This document shows positions 61,941 through 64,000 of a DNA stretch of 64,000 nt, one piece after another. The notes below the pieces were generated by a model that was not told the origin of the DNA, made no database searches, and saw only the letters and a list, made by a program, of their open reading frames with translations. Position numbers and translations under genes: made by a program. This DNA comes from Fimbriimonadales bacterium (GTDB taxonomy: Bacteria > Armatimonadota > Fimbriimonadia > Fimbriimonadales > GBS-DC): NCBI GenBank assembly GCA_026003075.1, contig BPGO01000003.1, positions 276,025 through 340,024 on the forward strand, read 5' to 3'. Each line of letters starts with the position of its first letter. The first letter of the stretch is position 1.

Positions 61941-64000
61941 TTACCTCCTTCTATCGGGAATGCGTCGAACTTGATACCCGTGCGTGTTTGCATCCATGAG
62001 CCTTCTTAAGGCACACTGATGCCGTCCCGTGCGGTGATTTCCAGAAGCCTGCTGAGTCTGAATACGAACCCTATTCGCGCTCGCACCCGTTGACTCGAGT
62101 AGATCGATGCGAGTTACCAAGTAGTCAGCAGTCTCTCCTCTTTCGTCCGCGATCGGGGTTTTATCGATACCGTATACGAACATCACATGGCCTCTCCATT
62201 TCACTCTTTCTACCAGCTGACCAGTTCTCTGGTCGCGTACCCAATATGTCTCTGTACGACGCACTAAGATGTCCCCTCTATCAATCTGGATTCGCGCCTC
62301 TCTCTCAGAAGAAAAGCCGTTTGTATAGCTTGACCCCATAAGCATGCCCGTGTTTATCTCTCTCCAATCTGCCGGCCAGGTAATTCCTTCCATTCGCGCG
62401 GCGGAAGTAACTAATTTGGAGCAGTCGATCCCGAAACCTTGATAGCCCCTTGACAAGTCCCTTAATTCAGGGTGTACATATCCTCCGAACCAGCAGCCGC
62501 CCAGCTCATATCGCACATTCTGAAACGCTGTCGCCCACTCCAGCAAGCGCAGCCGATAGTTTGTGTCGCTACCAGTGATGCGTTCACGCACAGAAATGCG
62601 CATGGGCGCGCGGGAGTTTGCATTATTGATCTTCTCCTTTCCTGTTATGTACTGAGTCCATTCACCTTTTGGTATTCTACCAATCCCCGACACCATATAG
62701 TAATTCCAATCAGGATTGGTTACGGCAACCGCATAGCGTTTTGTGCCACGCTGAGCCGTTAGGGGAAGGTAAGGCAATTGTGGCGGAGGAATTAGGTATT
62801 CATGAAGGATATACCAATACTTTCGGTTCTTAGTCTCTCCTGTACAGTGCATAACCTCTACCCAACGGAACTCCAGTTTCGGTCCGGGCCAAATCCGCAC
62901 GCTGTCTGTAGAGGCTTGATCATTGCGCTCTATCCGACGGAGATATAGAGTTGTGCGATCGAAGAAATCGCTCCTGCCGACGGGCTTAGGCTCTCCGTTG
63001 CTCCAGTTGACTTGCCCGACGTAGACGCTTGTGCGTGGAATCGTGCCGTAGGAATAGCGGGTAGGCAAATCCACCTCACTATCCGCCCCCAGGACAAAAG
63101 CGACGATATCGATCGCATCACCAGCAAAAGGAAACATCAATCGCTCTCTCGTCTGGTTGTTGAGTTGAGTGATATTACGGATTGCGTAAGCAGTCTCTAA
63201 CCCCCTCAATGTGGGCGTCCTGAACGAAAGCGCTCGCCCAACGACCACCTGCCTTGGTTGCTCGTCGCGGTAATATCGAGCAAAATTATCGGTAAAGCGC
63301 GGGATAAAGTGATAGGTTCCGAACCGAGTCATCTGGTTCTCAGGAATGCGCACAATAACGGTGTGTTCGCCCTCGGTGAAATATTCTGAGGCAATGTTTT
63401 CGGAATGAATAGGATTGCGCACATCATTCCCAAAATGAACGTCGATGCGTCCCTGAGACACCAGAGGGGTTCGTTGTAGATTAGAACGGGTATTCCGCAG
63501 ACGATATCTGATAGCAAAGTCGAAGGTGCGTTGTTGTGAGTTGTATCCCAAGGCAGTCAGGTTGAGCAGATCCATATGCACCCAACTTGCTGTGGTATCT
63601 ACATTCACGAAGGAGCCTATAAAAGTTCCCAGACTCGCTGCAATTTGGTAGGGCACCTCGTTCTCTAATCCACTGTAGGGCGTGCGTTGTATCTGGACGA
63701 GGACGCGACCCGGCAGATTAGTATTATTCACTGAATGCGTCGTCGTACCTGTCTGCACCTGCAGAAGTAAATCGCCCTGCCAGTGGGGTGAAATCAGATC
63801 CAGCTCCACAGTCTGCGTTTGTTCTGTCTCAGAAAAGATGATCCAGTCGTCACTGGCTATACGCACGAGAGGGTTGCTTACATTGAAACGGAACTCTTTT
63901 TTACAAACCCTACCTGCGCCATTTGTCGAATACTGGAGATAGGTCACTTCTGCAGTGTTTTCCCCGTTCGGCATCCCGATATCTGCTCTTCCAACATCGT
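61941..64000 (-). CDS. Receptor gene of type B, partial (5' part outside the window)
   Basis: The frame is open to the right window edge and identical by eye to 47318-49377. It includes the C-terminal NlpC/P60-like domain (GFGIDCSKLV; WRGHVMFVYG) and part of the extracellular region. The sigma domain and the G-run would lie about 0.8 kb beyond the edge, if the copy is complete. The state of that G-run, 11 or 12, would be a direct test of tract instability between otherwise identical copies. Confidence 0.8.
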   Translation of the reverse strand, partial: DVGRADIGMPNGENTAEVTYLQYSTNGAGRVCKKEFRFNVSNPLVRIASDDWIIFSETEQTQTVELDLISPHWQGDLLLQVQTGTTTHSVNNTNLPGRVLVQIQRTPYSGLENEVPYQIAASLGTFIGSFVNVDTTASWVHMDLLNLTALGYNSQQRTFDFAIRYRLRNTRSNLQRTPLVSQGRIDVHFGNDVRNPIHSENIASEYFTEGEHTVIVRIPENQMTRFGTYHFIPRFTDNFARYYRDEQPRQVVVGRALSFRTPTLRGLETAYAIRNITQLNNQTRERLMFPFAGDAIDIVAFVLGADSEVDLPTRYSYGTIPRTSVYVGQVNWSNGEPKPVGRSDFFDRTTLYLRRIERNDQASTDSVRIWPGPKLEFRWVEVMHCTGETKNRKYWYILHEYLIPPPQLPYLPLTAQRGTKRYAVAVTNPDWNYYMVSGIGRIPKGEWTQYITGKEKINNANSRAPMRISVRERITGSDTNYRLRLLEWATAFQNVRYELGGCWFGGYVHPELRDLSRGYQGFGIDCSKLVTSAARMEGITWPADWREINTGMLMGSSYTNGFSSEREARIQIDRGDILVRRTETYWVRDQRTGQLVERVKWRGHVMFVYGIDKTPIADERGETADYLVTRIDLLESTGASANRVRIQTQQASGNHRTGRHQCALRRLMDANTHGYQVRRIPDRRR

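Larger units (their letters stand above)
59214..64000 (-). repeat. Repeat R1, copy 2 (continues past the window)
   Basis: Copy of 44592-49377; the right end lies outside the window. Confidence 0.9.

Noticed and set aside
34797-64000. The repeats as a mobile element
   Set aside because: No transposase, integrase, terminal inverted repeats or target-site duplications are visible. Boundaries lie inside housekeeping genes and show microhomology, which fits segmental duplication better.

Overview
The window looks like a chromosome segment from a diderm bacterium, most likely Armatimonadota (Fimbriimonadia-like). That assignment is inference. It rests on two DUF1559-type prepilins with the [20 protein letters not shown] leader, HAF-repeat and dockerin-tailed secreted proteins, a PEP-CTERM remnant, KdsB (Kdo, hence an outer membrane) and many ECF-type sigma genes fused to extracellular domains. 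No rRNA or ribosomal marker is present to prove it. Several genes start 6-9 nt after a TATAAT-like box, which points to frequent leaderless mRNAs.

Left part, 1-34.3 kb, is mostly ordinary single-copy chromosome. It holds three ABC-2-like membrane genes, glmS, a decayed PEP-CTERM gene, an amidase, a double-HTH regulator, a HAF/dockerin secreted protein and a subtilase/dockerin gene broken by four frameshifts. Next come a ComEC-like metallo-beta-lactamase lipoprotein facing comEA, and a prepilin pair with a small membrane protein. These are followed by polX-DUF3006, DUF1015-kdsB, apbE, a phosphodiester glycosidase, tRNA-Cys and a MacB-like permease. The last stretch has an HPt protein plus hybrid kinase (a phosphorelay), an M16 peptidase, SpoVR and an MFS transporter.

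Right part, 34.3-64 kb, is a segmental amplification. An intact sodium:solute symporter (small and large subunit) is followed by about five copies of one module read on the minus strand. Each module is an ECF sigma factor joined to a secreted or membrane domain, followed by a secreted beta-propeller-like protein. The modules are separated by chimeric plus-strand fragments made of the 5' part of purL joined to the 3' part of the symporter. This is what tandem duplication between a left-flanking symporter and a right-flanking purL would leave behind. One inter-module position instead holds a type II restriction-modification pair and a Uma2 fragment. No transposase or integrase is visible.

The most unusual signal is a run of 11-12 G (coding strand) in all three intact-length sigma fusions, exactly between the sigma domain and the signal/membrane segment. 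Two copies are in frame. One is out of frame and stops directly after the run. In every copy, one G more than the in-frame number puts a TAG within two codons, releasing a complete soluble sigma factor. The same G-run is also the point where identical sigma cassettes switch to unrelated receptor domains. I propose a slip-switchable, domain-shuffling membrane-tethered sigma system. Single-base indels elsewhere (subtilase, prepilin, sigma B, PKD gene) mean that assembly indels must be excluded first.
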